A DNA stretch of 64,000 bases from Callorhinus ursinus. Taxonomy: Eukaryota > Chordata > Mammalia > Carnivora > Otariidae. Every line of letters starts with the position of its first letter. Position 1 is the stretch's first letter. Below the pieces are notes generated by a model. The model worked only from the letters and a program-made list of their open reading frames with translations. It was not told the DNA's origin and made no database searches. The stretch spans positions 7,670,307 through 7,734,306 of the forward strand of contig NW_020312968.1 of assembly GCF_003265705.1 (NCBI RefSeq), in the 5' to 3' direction. The translations under genes were made by a program, and so were the position numbers. Below are positions 1 through 10,800 of this stretch, piece after piece.

Positions 1-1352
1 AAATCCTAAAGGAGAACACAGGTAGCAACCTTTTCGACCTTAGCCGCAGCAACTTCTTCCTAGAAACATCGCCAAAGGCACGGGAAGCCAGGGCAAAAAT
101 GAACTATTGGGATTTCATCAAGATAAAAAGCTTTTGCACAGCAAAAGAAACAGTCCACAAAACCAAAAGACAACCGACAGAATGGGAGAAAATATTTGCA
201 AATGACATATCAGATAAAGGGCTAGTATCCAAAATCTATAAAGAACTTATCAAACTCAACACCCAAAGAACAAATAATCCAATCAAGAAATGGGCAGAAG
301 ACATGAACAGACATTTCTCCAAAGAAGACATCCAAATGGCCAACAGGCACATGAAAAAATGCTCAACATCGCTCGGCATCAGGGAAATCCAAATCAAAAC
401 CTCAATGAGATACCACCTCACACCCGTCAGAATGGCTAAAATTAACAAGTCAGGGAACGACAGATGTTGGCGGGGATGTGGAGAAAGGGGAACCCTCCTA
501 CACTGTTGGTGGGAATGCAAGCTGGTGCAACCCCTCTGGAAAACAGTATGGAGGTTCCTCAAACAGTTGAAATTAGAGCTACCGTTCGATCCAGCAATTG
601 CACTACTGGGTATTTACCACAAAGATACAAATGTAGGGACCCGAAGGGGTACATGTACCCCAATGTTTATAGCAGCAATGTCCACAATAGCCAAACTGTG
701 GAAAGAGCCAAGATGCCCATCGACAGATGAATGGATAAAGAAGAGGTGGTATATATACACAATGGAATATTATGCAGCCATCAAAAGGAATGAGATCTTG
801 CCATTTGCAACGACGTGGATGGAACTGGAGGGTGTTATGCTGAGTGAAATAAGTCAACCAGAGAAAGACATGTATCACATGACCTCACTGATATGAAGAA
901 TTCTTAATCTCAGGAAACAAACTGAGTTTTACTGGAGTGGTTGGGGGTGGGAGGGATGGGGTGGTTGGGTGATAGACATTGGGGAGGGTATGTGCTACGG
1001 TGAGCGCTGTGAATTGTGCAAGACTGTTGAATCACAGATCTGTACTTCTGAAACAAATAACGCAACATATTTTAAGAAAAAAGAAAAAAGAAGATAACAG
1101 GAGAGGAAGAAAAAGGGAGTATGTCAGAGGGGGAGACGAACCATGAGAGATTATGGACTCTGAAAAACAAACTGAGGGTTCTAGAGGGGAGGGGGGTAGA
1201 AGGATGGGTTAGCCTCGTGATGGGTATTGAGGAGGGCACGTTCTGCATGGAGCACTGGGTGTTATGAACAAACAATGAATCATGGAACACTGCATCAAAA
1301 ACTAATGGTGTAATATATGGTGATTAACATAACAATAAAAAAATAAAAAATA
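1..1352 (+). mobile_element. L1 (LINE-1) 3' part, carnivore subfamily, runs off left edge
   Basis: This is the 3' third of a carnivore L1: the end of ORF2 (to 896), a 3' UTR (897 to about 1330) and an A-rich tail around 1325-1352. The 3' UTR has two recognisable halves. The first (about 940-1070) resembles a carnivore L1 3' end with the 'gatagacattggggagggt' block. The second (about 1130-1325) is the 'gagacgaaccatgagaga...ggagcactgggtgttatgaa' block also seen at 18950-19150, 36460-36660, 43367-43466 and, reversed, at 23559-23770. The 5' part lies outside the window. It appears inserted into the - strand L1 that follows, so its left target-site copy should lie beyond position 1. Confidence 0.93.
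3..896 (+). CDS. L1 ORF2p C-terminal fragment (open to window edge)
   Basis: An uninterrupted reading frame of 297 codons starts at the window edge in frame 3 and stops with TGA at 894-896. It matches the C-terminal part of the L1 ORF2 protein, the endonuclease/reverse transcriptase that copies L1 RNA at a nicked chromosomal site. The conserved C-terminal cysteine motif C-x3-C-x7-H-x4-C is visible, with codons at 465, 477, 501 and 516. It is followed by the usual 'LLGIYHKD', 'MFIAA' and 'YYAAIKRNE' blocks. No stop or frameshift is seen, so this copy is younger than the L1 at 16588-19169. The first in-frame ATG at 99 is internal to ORF2 and is not a true start. This is a retrotransposon protein, not a host gene. 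Confidence 0.88.
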   Translation: MLKENTGSNLFDLSRSNFFLETSPKAREARAKMNYWDFIKIKSFCTAKETVHKTKRQPTEWEKIFANDISDKGLVSKIYKELIKLNTQRTNNPIKKWAEDMNRHFSKEDIQMANRHMKKCSTSLGIREIQIKTSMRYHLTPVRMAKINKSGNDRCWRGCGERGTLLHCWWECKLVQPLWKTVWRFLKQLKLELPFDPAIALLGIYHKDTNVGTRRGTCTPMFIAAMSTIAKLWKEPRCPSTDEWIKKRWYIYTMEYYAAIKRNEILPFATTWMELEGVMLSEISQPEKDMYHMTSLI

Positions 1353-1571
1353 AATAAAATGAGTCTGTTGTAAGCAGCGTATTGATGGGTTCTGTTTTTT
1401 TAATCCATTCTGATACCCCATGTCTTTTGATTGGCGCATTTAGTCCATTTGCATTCAGAGTATTATTGAAAGATATGAATATAGTATCATTTTATTACCT
1501 GTAAAGTTGCCATTCCTGTAGATTGCCTTTGTTCCTTCCTAGTCTTTGTTACTTTTGGTTTCTCTTTCCAC

Positions 1572-2524
1572 TCAAAGGGTCCCCTTTAATATTTCTTGCA
1601 GGGCTGGTTTAGTGTTCATGAATTCCTTTAGTTTTTGTTTGTCTTGGGCATGCTTTATCTCTCTTTCTATTCTGAATGATAGCCTTGCTGGATAAAGTAT
1701 TCTTGGCTCCATATTTTTCCCATTTAGCACATTGAATATATCATGCCAATCCTTTCTGGCCTGACAGGTCTCTTTGGACAGGTCTGCTGCCAACCTCATG
1801 TGTTTACCTTGTAGGTTAAGGACTTCTTGTCCTGAGCTGCTGTCAGGATTTTCTCTTTATCTTTGTAATTTGCAAGTTTCACTTGCAAATAGGTCATGGT
1901 GCTGACCTATTTTTGTCGATTTTGGGGGAGTTCTCTGTGCCTCTTGGACTTGAATGCCTGTTTCTTTCCCCAGATTAGGGAAGTTCTCAGCTATAATTTG
2001 TTCCAATAAATCTTCTGCCCCTTTTCCCCATGATTCTCCTTCTGGATCTCCTATAATGGGGATATTATTTTGCTTTATGGAATCGCTGAGTTCCCTAAGT
2101 CTGCCTTCATGATCTAATAGTTTTCTTTCCCTCTTCTTTTCAGCTTCATTATTTTCCATAATTTTCCGTATCTATATCAATGTATATACATATCTATATC
2201 TTCTATATTTCTGTAATTTCCATAATCTATACCACGGATTCAATTTTCTGCTTTGTTCATCTCTGTTTTTATGGACTGCACTTGGGTCTGTATCTTGGTT
2301 ATAGCACTTTTAATTTTGGCTTTACTAGATTTTAGTTCTTTTATCTCTACAATAAGGGATCCTCTAGCGTCTTCTATGCTTTTTTCAGGCCCAGCTAGTA
2401 TCCTTATAATCATTGTTTTAAGTTCTAGTTCAGACATCTTACTTATATCCGTATTGATTACATGCCTGGCTTTAAGTATTACCTCCTGTTCTTTCTTTTG
2501 GGATGAATTTCTCCATCTCATCAT
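1572..2524 (-). pseudogene. L1 ORF1p remnant, broken by stops and frameshifts
   Basis: Three minus-strand pieces (2524-2240, 2159-1857, 1799-1572) together follow the L1 ORF1 protein, the trimeric RNA-binding chaperone of the L1 ribonucleoprotein. The first begins 'MMRWRNSSQKKEQEV' and carries 'DISKMSELELKTMIIRILAG', the N-terminal and coiled-coil region. The second has 'AEDLLEQIIAENFPNLGKE', the RRM region. The third has 'LSFRIEREIKHAQDKQKLKEF', the C-terminal domain. The frame breaks between pieces, and a low-complexity 'tatatc' expansion at about 2165-2225 disrupts the coiled-coil to RRM boundary. The upstream in-frame ATG at 2566 is within A-rich sequence; the canonical start is the MMRWRN methionine at about 2524. 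Confidence 0.88.
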
Positions 2525-3857
2525 TTTGTCCAGATTAGAAAAGAAGAAAGAAAGAAAAAAAAACAATAAAAACGATTTAACAAAAACAACTACAAAAAAA
2601 AAAAACCCATAAAAAACTAGATCCTGGCTGTGTTTTGTTCTGCTTGTTAAAAGAAACTAAACCCCAAAATAAGAAAGCAAGAAAAAAAATATATAAATAA
2701 AATAAAATACAGTGAAAGGAAACAAAAAATAAAAACAATATATAAAAATTAAAAAAGAACAAAAAGAATTGAAAAAATAAGAAAATAAAAAAATAATAAA
2801 AAACTAAAAAATAAAAGTATAAAGGATGCTAGATACTATTTTCCCCTAGAGCTGAAGCTTTGCAGCCCTCTATGATCAGTAGTCTTGGTGGGAGGGAGTT
2901 CTTTGTGCTGGTCGTCTGGGGTGGAGGGGGGCTTTTGCCCTGATTCTCAGGTGGACTTGTCCTAGTGGAAATGCGCCTCCCGTGCGCCGGGTGGCCGGCC
3001 TTGGTGTAAGTGGCTCCAGACTCCACTAGGTGGTACTGTTTTGCTCCCTGAAGGCTTTCAGCCCTGATGGGTGGGATTAATATGGCGGCACCCTGCTCTT
3101 TAGCCCCAGATAAGTCTTCACAGAAGAGCAGTCACTCTTTTCTCCCTGGTTTCCATCAGAACTCTGTGTTCACCCTGCCTATGTCTGAGCATTTTTATCT
3201 TGGGCACATGACTGAGTTTCAAAACTCCAAATTTTAGGGACTCCTGGGGAGTGGACCTGCTCTGTTTCTCCCATGGAGGGTCTTGCTATGCTTCTGCATT
3301 TTGCTGGACCCATCCGAGGATAACAGTCACACAGCTGTGCAGTGGTTCACAGTATATGGCAATACAGAGCAGGAAGCCAGCATGTAGACTTGCTGTTCTC
3401 AGCTGGCTTCCCAGTGCCTGTGTCTGGAAACCATGCTGCACTTAGGCACCACCCATTCTTCTCACAATCCAGGGGATCCTTGGATCATGGTGTCATACCT
3501 GGGATTCTTCCCTGCTTCACTGACTGAGCACTTTTAAGCCAGGCATGTCCCCCACTGTAGGCAACTTCCAAAAGTTCTGATTTTGTGCTCCGCTGCTTAT
3601 AATACTTTGCGGTAGCCTCCTTAAGCAGGCTCCCTCTCCCACGCCATATACTCAGCTATATCACCCTGGGTTCAAGTCTCCGCACCTCCTACCTTCCGAA
3701 AGGTGGTTGTTTTCTACTTGTAGAGCTGGAGTATTTGTTTTCTCAAACTTCCAGTTGATTTCATGGGTGTTCACAATGATTTGATAACTATCTCATTGTA
3801 TTCAAGAGATGAGACAGATTTAGGGTTCCCCTACTTCTCTGCCATCTTGAGAGAAAG
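2525..3857 (-). promoter_or_regulatory. L1 5' UTR with YY1-type motif at its 5' end
   Basis: The region upstream of ORF1 on the minus strand is the L1 internal promoter/5' UTR. Its outermost bases carry CAAGATGGC on the minus strand (3841-3849 on the plus strand as gccatcttg). This is the YY1 core that positions L1 transcription starts in several mammals. The 2535-2825 part is strongly A-rich, and 2830-3640 has the C/G-richer blocks typical of carnivore L1 leaders. The copy is degraded and separated from an intact body, so present activity is doubtful. It would drive transcription leftwards into the oppositely oriented L1. Confidence 0.7.
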
Positions 3858-4357
3858 TGTGGAAAGGATCTTAAACTTCCAGTTTCTTTAACAGATAGAG
3901 GATTATTCAGATTTTCAGTTTTTTCTTATGTTAGCTTTGGTAAATTGTATTTTCCCAGGAGTTTGTCCATTTCACTGAAAATTTCAAAATTTCAAATTAA
4001 TTAGTCTAAAATAATTTATAATAGCATCTTTTTTAAAAAAAGTCTTAAATCTGTGATGTCCCCTTTTTATTTCTGGTAAGGGTAATTTGTAATTTTCTGC
4101 TTTTTCTTGATACAAATTACTAGGAATTTATTGATTATTAATCTTTTAAAAATGAAACAACTTCTGGCTTTGTTAATTTTTTTCTATTGAATAATTTGTT
4201 TACACTTCATTAATTATTTTTTGTATCTTTGTCATTTCCTTGTTTCTTCACTCTTTGTGTGTAATTTGCTCTTATTTTTCTAACTTTTGGAGATGTATTT
4301 TTAGGTCACCGATCTTTAGTGTTTTCTAATAGACGTGTTTAAGGTGCTACAGTTCTC

Positions 4358-4557
4358 GGGTGCCTGGGTGGCTCAGTTGGTTAAGCCACTGCCTTCGGCT
4401 CAGGTCATGATCCTGGAGTCCCGGGATCGAGTCCCGCATCGGGCTCCGTGCTCAGCAGGGAGTCTGCTTCTCCCTCTGACCCTGTTCCCTCTCATGCTCT
4501 CTATCTCTCATTCTCTCTCTCTCAAATAAATAAATAAAATCTTTAAAAAAATAAATA
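4358..4557 (+). mobile_element. Carnivore tRNA-derived SINE (SINEC type), near full length
   Basis: The full plan of the carnivore SINE is visible: a tRNA-related head with an A box ('tggctcagttgg') and B box ('gggatcgagtcc'), the 'tcaggtcatgatcctggagt' block, a CT-rich middle and an (AAAT)n AAATCTTTAAAA tail. These elements are transcribed by RNA polymerase III from the boxes and mobilised by L1. No clear target-site duplication was found. It lies tail-to-tail with the next SINE. Confidence 0.95.
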
Positions 4558-4592
4558 ATCTTCTTGTTCTATTAATTACTGAGGAGGGTTTA

Positions 4593-4790
4593 TTTATTAT
4601 TTTATTTATTTATTTATTTGAGAGAGAGAGTGAGAGAGAGAAAGAGAGCATGAGAGGGGGGTGGGCCAGAGGGAGAAGCAGACTCCCTGTTGAGCAGGGA
4701 GCCCAATGCGGGACTCGATCCGGGGACTCCAGGATCATGACCCGAGCCAAAGGCAGTCACCTAACCAACTGAGCCACCCAGGTGCCCCAT
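4593..4790 (-). mobile_element. Carnivore SINE, reverse, with 12 bp target-site duplication
   Basis: This is a reverse-orientation SINE with its T-rich tail at the left, a GA-rich middle, and the head ending 'gagccacccaggtgcccc' at the right. It is flanked by perfect direct repeats 'gaggagggttta' at 4581-4592 and 4791-4802, proving an individual L1-mediated insertion into the old L1. Confidence 0.96.
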
Positions 4791-5077
4791 GAGGAGGGTT
4801 TAGATCTCCAACTATAATTATGGATTTGTCTGTTGCTCCTATTTCATGAATTTTTTTTTGTTGAATATAAATTAAAAATTTTTCTTTTTAAAAATTTTTA
4901 TATCTTCCTAGTTGACCCATTATTATTATGAAATGTCTCTGTTTGTCTCTAGTAATTTTCTTGCCTTAAAATTTACTTATGTGATATTATTATAGCTAAG
5001 TGAGCTTTTATTGATTGGCATTTGTGTGGTATGTATATTTCCATTAGTTTGCTTTTTTAAAACATATGTTGCTTTTT

Positions 5078-5172
5078 TCCCCCCTCAGCTTTATTGAGAT
5101 ATGACTGACATATAATATTGTTTAAGTTTAAGGTGTACAACATGATGATTTGATGTGTATATATTGCAAAAT
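5078..5172 (-). mobile_element. Short 5'-truncated old L1 3' end
   Basis: On the minus strand this reads 'gtacaccttaaacttaaaca...atctcaataaagctg' followed by a homopolymer G/A run. That is the terminal part of an L1M-type 3' UTR with its AATAAA polyadenylation signal. About 95 bp remain, sitting inside the older L1 sequence around it. Confidence 0.55.
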
Positions 5173-5575
5173 GTCATCATTTTACTTTTATTCATTTTAT
5201 ATCCTTATATTTAAAGAATGTTAAGTAGCATGTAGTTAGGTCTTGGATTATATCCACCCTGACACCTTTGACATTTAATTGGGGGTCTATAGTCCATTTA
5301 TACTTAATACAATTACTGATATACTTTAGTTTATGTCTACAGTTTTTTATTTTCCCACCTATTTTACATTTCATTTTCTTGCCTTTCTTGCATTTTCTTT
5401 GATTAATTAAATATTTCTCATTATTCTATTTTCTCTCTAGTTGCTTGTTATTAATACATTACTCTTCTTTTAATAGTTACCTAGAAATGACAGTCTGTAT
5501 CATTATTTGTTAGAGATTAATATAAATTATTACTTTTAATACATCCAGGACAGTGCAAGAAACTAGAAGAGTTTT

Positions 5576-6239
5576 TGTTTCTTACCTTCACCTACTGGTG
5601 TGCTAGTACTGGCTTATATCAGTTCCTGAAGTTTGATTGATAAATTTTCAGAAATTTTGCAAACCAATTGGTAAAACGTTGATAGTTTGCAGTTGGCCAT
5701 GGTGGGGACTATTTATATCACAGAAACAGAAATAGTCAAAGTAAGATATTTTGTGTTTTCTTGAGAACTTGTTAAACATCTACTACCACATTCCTGTTTC
5801 CATCCCCAGCTATTTTACTGTTTCCATATATTTTTCCATTTTTTAAAAACCATATGTTTAATATTATATATATTATTTTGCACAGCTAGTATTCATATAT
5901 AAGCGGAACAACTAGAATCATAGATCTCTGACAAAACTTCCTAACTATGTATTTTAAAATCAGCATATTTTCCATAGCACAAAGAATTGAAGTACAATGA
6001 ATAATTATCTAACCAGTTGAATTGACATGAGTTGTGGGCAGAAGCTTTGCCTGATTTTGACTCCTTTTCGTGTTAGCAACTTGAGGAATGTCAGCTATCC
6101 TCTTAGGCATTTAGTCCAGTATGTGCTGAATGAAAGACAAAATTAATATACACATGATCTATAACTTATAGAGAATAAAGATAATATGATCTTTGATGCT
6201 ACTATTTACTATTAATATAATAACATTAAGAAGGGAACC
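5576..6239. other. Unique AT-rich sequence, no feature recognised
   Basis: I see no long reading frame, no recognisable repeat and no regulatory signature. Small AT-rich tracts occur around 5820-5900. Confidence 0.5.
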
Positions 6240-6310
6240 CCTTTTGTTGTATACCTGAAACACAGTGTGTGTTCAATAAATATTTGTGGAATTGGTGAAT
6301 GAATAATTCA
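6240..6310 (+). mobile_element. L2 3'-end fragment
   Basis: 'cagtgtgtgttcaataaata' followed by 'aattggtgaatgaataa' is the degenerate terminal motif of LINE-2 ('gtgctcaataaatatttgttgaatgaatg'). Confidence 0.45.
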
Positions 6311-6525
6311 AGCCATAAACAAGCACCTGTCCTTACCAGCACAATATTTTCTAAAACTGGGAGTGTTCCTGTTTTATCTCGAAAAGTCTATTCATAGTTC
6401 TGGCTTTAGCCCTCTCTGGAAAGCCTTTCTTGACTTTTCCAAGCTCATGGTAGCTATCTATTTGTGCCTCCATACCATCCCAGACTTTCTCTAGTATGAC
6501 ACATTGTAACGCTTGTTTAATTATC

Positions 6526-6734
6526 TTTTAAATTTTATTTTATTCTATTTTAAAAAAATTTTTTATTAAAGAGAGAGAATGAGAGAGAGAGAAAGCACAT
6601 GGGGGGGAGGGTCAGAGGGAGAAGCGGACTCCCCGCCGAGCAGGGAGCCCAATGTGGGACTCGATCCCAGGACTCCAGGATCATGACCTGAGCCGAAGGC
6701 AGTCGCTTAACCAACTGAGCCACCCAGGCGCCCT
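6526..6734 (-). mobile_element. Carnivore SINE, reverse (inner, younger of nested pair)
   Basis: A full reverse SINE ends at the head 'gagccacccaggcgccct' and joins directly to the T-rich tail side of the SINE at 6735. Both lie between a single pair of target-site repeats (6511-6525 and 6938-6952), so this copy inserted into the tail of the other. Confidence 0.92.
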
Positions 6735-6937
6735 AAAAAAATGTTTTATTCATTTATTTGTGAGAGAGAGAGAGAGAGAGAGTGTGCAAGCAGAGGGGAG
6801 GAGAGGGGCAAGCAGACTCTGTGCTGAGCATGGAGCCTGATGCAGGGCTCAATCCCACAACCCTGAGATAATGATCTAAGCTGAAATCAAAAGTCAGATG
6901 CTCAACTGACTGAGCCAGCCAGGCACCCCATGTAATT
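6735..6937 (-). mobile_element. Carnivore SINE, reverse (older of nested pair)
   Basis: This is a more diverged SINE with a (GA)n run at 6760-6782, 'agctgaaatcaaaagtcaga' and the head ending 'gagccagccaggcacccca'. It belongs to the older form in which 'aatcaagagtcagatgctcaac' replaces the younger 'aggcagatgcttaac'. The target-site duplication 'gcttgtttaattatc' (6511-6525 and 6938-6952) brackets it together with the inner SINE. Confidence 0.9.
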
Positions 6938-7045
6938 GCTTGTTTAATTATCGATCAATTCACCATTCTGAGCATTCTATGAAGGCAGGGATCATGGCTC
7001 TTTTGTTCTATAGTAGATGCTAAATACAATTAACTTGAACATATG

Positions 7046-7583
7046 AATTACAGATTTTCAAGGGCAGGTGCTAAATCTCATTTGCCTGTTTTTACTTTGC
7101 AATGTAGGCATAGTACGACATTGCTATATGGTTTTCAATTAATATTTCTCATTTGAAATTGCCTCCCCATTAGAACATGTGCTCAGAAAAAAGGAAACTG
7201 CTTTTGATATTAACTTTGCAGAAAACATAGAAAACCAAGCTTGACTTAAATAGCCATGCGGTGATACTTGAAATATTTTCTGTTGTAGCTTTCCACCTTT
7301 TGTTATTCTTCAACTACATAGGTGACTGAACCCTTTGGCATTTCCAAGAAAGAAAGGGGAAAATGTGGTCACAGAACACATTAATTAGAAGATTTCCAAA
7401 CATTTAAGTGGTATTGGATGGTGATGTTTAGCAAAACTTGGGCAGAAGTGAATCAAATATGGTATCGGAATTAAAGTCAGGAGTTTTGACTTCCAGCTTC
7501 ATGGTTGCTCAACAGGCAGAAGGCCTTGGAAGCTGTTTGTTGTGCCCCATGCAGTACCTTTGTCCATGTCATACCTAAGAAGG
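7046..7583. other. Unique sequence, nothing recognised
   Basis: No repeat, RNA or convincing coding signal was seen. Confidence 0.5.
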
Positions 7584-7602
7584 CAGAATATAAGTTTTTA
7601 AA

Positions 7603-7784
7603 GATTTTATTTATTTATTTGACAGAGAGAGGCACAACGAGAGGAACGCAAGCAGGGGGAGTGGGAGAGGGAGAAGCAGGCTTCCCACTGAGCAGGGAGC
7701 CCAATGCGGGGCTCGATTCCAGGACCCTGGGATCATGACCTGAGCCGAAGGCAGATGCTTAACGACTGAGCTACCCAGGTGCCC
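7603..7784 (-). mobile_element. Carnivore SINE, reverse, with 19 bp target-site duplication
   Basis: A reverse SINE of the 'gacagagagaggcacaacga...agcagggggagtgggagag' form. Flanking repeats 'cagaat[a/c]taagtttttaaa' at 7584-7602 and 7785-7803 differ at one base. Confidence 0.96.
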
Positions 7785-7803
7785 CAGAATCTAAGTTTTT
7801 AAA

Positions 7804-10800
7804 TGCAGTCATCATATTTCCACAAGCCTGGGCTCCACTGAACAATTGCTTTAACTGAAATAACAATTTTCACTTTGTCTTGCCATTGTCAAAGCATATT
7901 GAGAAAGTTTAGAAACGAGGATTATGTATTTGGCACTCTGCAAAATTTATAGAACTCCCTGGACGTGGCCTTAGGCTCAGAACCAATTGGCAACCCCAGT
8001 TGGTTGGAAGGGTTAGTTACATTTGTAAAGGTTTTAGTTCTTAGAAAATCATACTCTGGGAATAATGAGAGGTAAAAAACCCCCACAAAAACAAAAAACC
8101 AAACGCTCCCCCTCCCCGCTCCCAAGCCCAAAGCCCCTGTCTAACTTGGCTGGGATGAGGCTAGTCATGTCATCTGTCTTAAATTTGTGGGCGATGGAAA
8201 GACATTAAGCTCTATTTTTAATGATTACAGGTCATGATTTCCATAGCCTGACTGCATTTGGCAACATGTTATTGTGTTATATGGCACATAGACAGTTTTG
8301 AAACCTAAACCATGAGATTTTCCGCCCCCTCCTTTTTTTCTTTTTATTTGCTAATCATAGTTGCTTTGTCTAGAACTTCTCTTTTGCTTTGCTGTTAGAG
8401 AATCTTAAGCAGACTTTCCTTAGGGAAGATTCTTTTTCGAGGTTGGTCACTGACCATATTCCTTCTACTTAACAGAGCACTTTTAATGACTAATTGAAAT
8501 CAATAGATGGTCTTTTGTCTAGTTTGGAGAACTGTTCGGTTTCTTGTGGCCAGAAGTGGCCGGGGCTTTGAAGCGAGATGGTGCCTGTGTTTACTATGAG
8601 GGAAGAAGGTTTGCTGCCAGATCAGGTTGGAAGGGTGCCTGCTCTAAGTCACATGCCACATTATTTATCTAGCTCCAGCTTCTGTCATCTCTACTGAGCA
8701 AGTGATATTCTCCCCATCTCACACAATCGTGTGTGTTTATTTTTGTGTGTATGAGATGGGATATGATGGGAACCCTATATCTTTTTGATTTTCCAACAGT
8801 GTCTGATGCCTATTAAGTACAGAAAAAAACTGAGGGGCAATTCAGGGTTACTTAAAGGAGGCAGGGTGAAAGTCCCTCTGTCTAAGGCATTTTCTTCAAC
8901 CTGTGCACCATATAGGCTCCCACCGTCTCATCTCTGAGCTGTCAGCCCCAAGAAAGAATGCTTGCACAAACCTGCATCCTCTACTTCCTTTCCCTTAGTC
9001 CCTTTAATCACTTTGGAAGGGCGGCCTCAGGGTAGATTTCTACTGTTGGAAGGAGTGTCCTCTCTGCACTGTGGTAGAACCTGCCTGAGGCCATCACAGG
9101 GATCTCGATATTGGAGCCACAGGGTGACTTGGAACTATGGATTATTGAGAATGAAAACACATTGGCTCAATTCTTCCTCCTTGAAAATAATGCCCTGCTA
9201 CATGCATTTAAAAAAGAGGGTCATAATATTCATTCTTTCAACCTACTTGAAAATATATATCATCGACAGCTTTCTGTGCCCTCAAATATAAGTCTACATT
9301 GTCATTCTTATTGATTCCATATGATTCCACTGTAGTTTACTTGACCTTTTGTTGATATAGAAAATAAAAGATTTCATTAATAAAGCTCTTTTGTAATAGA
9401 GCTCATAGTAGTTGCTATATTTATTTCAGGCCAAAAAGTTGCTACTCCTATACTTTAGCATATTCTAAGACTTTAAAGAAATTCTAAGTCTCTTAAGGTT
9501 TTCCAGAACGTTCTAAGTTAAACTTAATGCTCATACCAACTATTAATAGTCAATTGCTGGTGAGGCTTAAGGTCCCATAGAGAAGATTATAATCTATTTC
9601 AGGAAAATTCCCTAACTTTCAAGATATACTAATAAATGATTTTTAGATACCCAAATCTGTGTAAATCTGGGTCTAGTTCCTCTGGACAAATGTTGTGTGG
9701 CTCCACCATTATTAATATGATGTCAGAAACAGCCTCTTGCCTCAAAATATTTTGCAAAGAATTGAATGTCCTGAGATCCTAGGTAGAGTAACCTCATTAT
9801 ATTACCTTACATATTTTATCCTGTGGTTATGAAATGCCATTGCTGTTGGCCTCATTTATACTATGGTGTGAATGAATTTCAGAAGGCTTGTGGATTTTTT
9901 TTCCCCTCCATTCTTTTCTTGAAAAACTCTGAGAGGAAAAGAGGATAAGCATATCGGGTACCTCAAGTAGGAAAGTGACCTGATAAGTGTGACGGGGTGG
10001 GTGGGTGGGGGTGGGGGTTGGGGTCTGGGATAACTACAGGGCAGTTTGCCCCATCCTAATTTTGTCCATCACGATTTCTGATGCGGTCATAGATGGGAGT
10101 GTAATTTTAAGGCCTTACTGCTGGGAAGGGGTAGTTCTCACATCCCATGGACAGATCTGATAAGGACCTTAAAGAACAAGACTGATTTCACGAAGTTGCA
10201 ATGAGGAGCGATGCTCCTTAACTTTCAACAGGTGGCGAGCAGTCCCTTTTAGGCAATATATTGCAGTAGGCAAAGGAACCACAGGCAAAAGAACCTAAAG
10301 ATGCTATGCGGATAGTAACTTACTGACAGTTGAGTGCCCCCTAGGGGATGGCCAGTAGAGAAGATGGTCCAGGTTCCTGAATTTTGACCCCTTTTCCATT
10401 TTTCCAGTCCATGGAGCAATGCCTGATGCCGCTTGGGGATAAAAAGAGCCTCCAGGCTCGTAATCATTCATAATAGAACAATGAGAGTTCCAGCTCTGTT
10501 TATGACCAGCAGTTGTGAGAATTAAGGTCAGTGGCAGTACTTTGCCATTTATGAGGTGCCACACGGATGTTAGTAGTCATTACCGCTGTGACTGTAATGC
10601 TGTCTGAGATCTTATTTGGGAGAGAATGTATTCCCTGAGAATAAGGGAAGACACTATTTGAATTTTACAAAACAAAAACAGCTTTATTTTTTTTGTCCAA
10701 CTGTGGAAATAATACCTACATGGAATATCTCCCCCCCAATAAATGTAGCCAAAGAGAATACATATTTAAAATTTTGATACATATCACTAAAGAGCACTTT

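Larger units (their letters stand above)
1353..3857 (-). mobile_element. L1 5' part: 5' UTR, ORF1 and start of ORF2, reverse orientation
   Basis: Read on the minus strand from 3857 leftwards this is the beginning of a carnivore L1. It has a GC-richer 5' UTR (about 3857-2830), an A-rich stretch (about 2825-2535), a degraded ORF1 (about 2524-1572), a short spacer and the first codons of ORF2 (about 1480-1353; 'NGLNAPIKRHGV'-like). The element is cut at about 1353, where the tail of the + strand L1 abuts it. The ORF2-start sequence continues up to the tail without a break ('ACTCATTTTA' on the minus strand). That fits insertion of the + L1 into this older copy. The rest of ORF2 is therefore expected left of the window. 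Confidence 0.9.
3866..5575 (-). mobile_element. Ancient L1 (L1M-type) fragments, split by two SINEs
   Basis: AT-rich sequence outside the inserted SINEs reads on the minus strand as an old L1 ORF2. Examples are 'gtttgtccatttcactgaaa' at 3961, 'ggattatatccaccctgaca' at 5245 and 'tagtccatttatacttaata' at 5290, which are degenerate forms of common L1 blocks. There are many stops and no usable frame. The SINEs at 4358-4557 and 4593-4790 and the short L1 tail at 5078-5172 interrupt it, so it is the oldest layer here. The subfamily cannot be fixed by eye. Confidence 0.6.
6385..7045 (+). mobile_element. L2 fragment interrupted by two SINEs
   Basis: 6385-6525 ('ggaaagcctttcttgacttt' ... 'gcttgtttaattatc') and 6953-7045 ('tgaaggcagggatcatggct' ... 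'gtagatgctaaatacaa') join into one old LINE-2 3' region once the SINE block and one target-site copy are removed. This resembles the 'ccttccctgaccacc...gagggcagggac' L2 layout. The match is degenerate. Confidence 0.5.

Noticed and set aside
1..3857. Twin-priming inversion at the left edge
   Set aside because: The 5' L1 part lies downstream of the poly(A) end of the + strand L1. Twin priming would put the inverted 5' part upstream. Nested insertion fits better.
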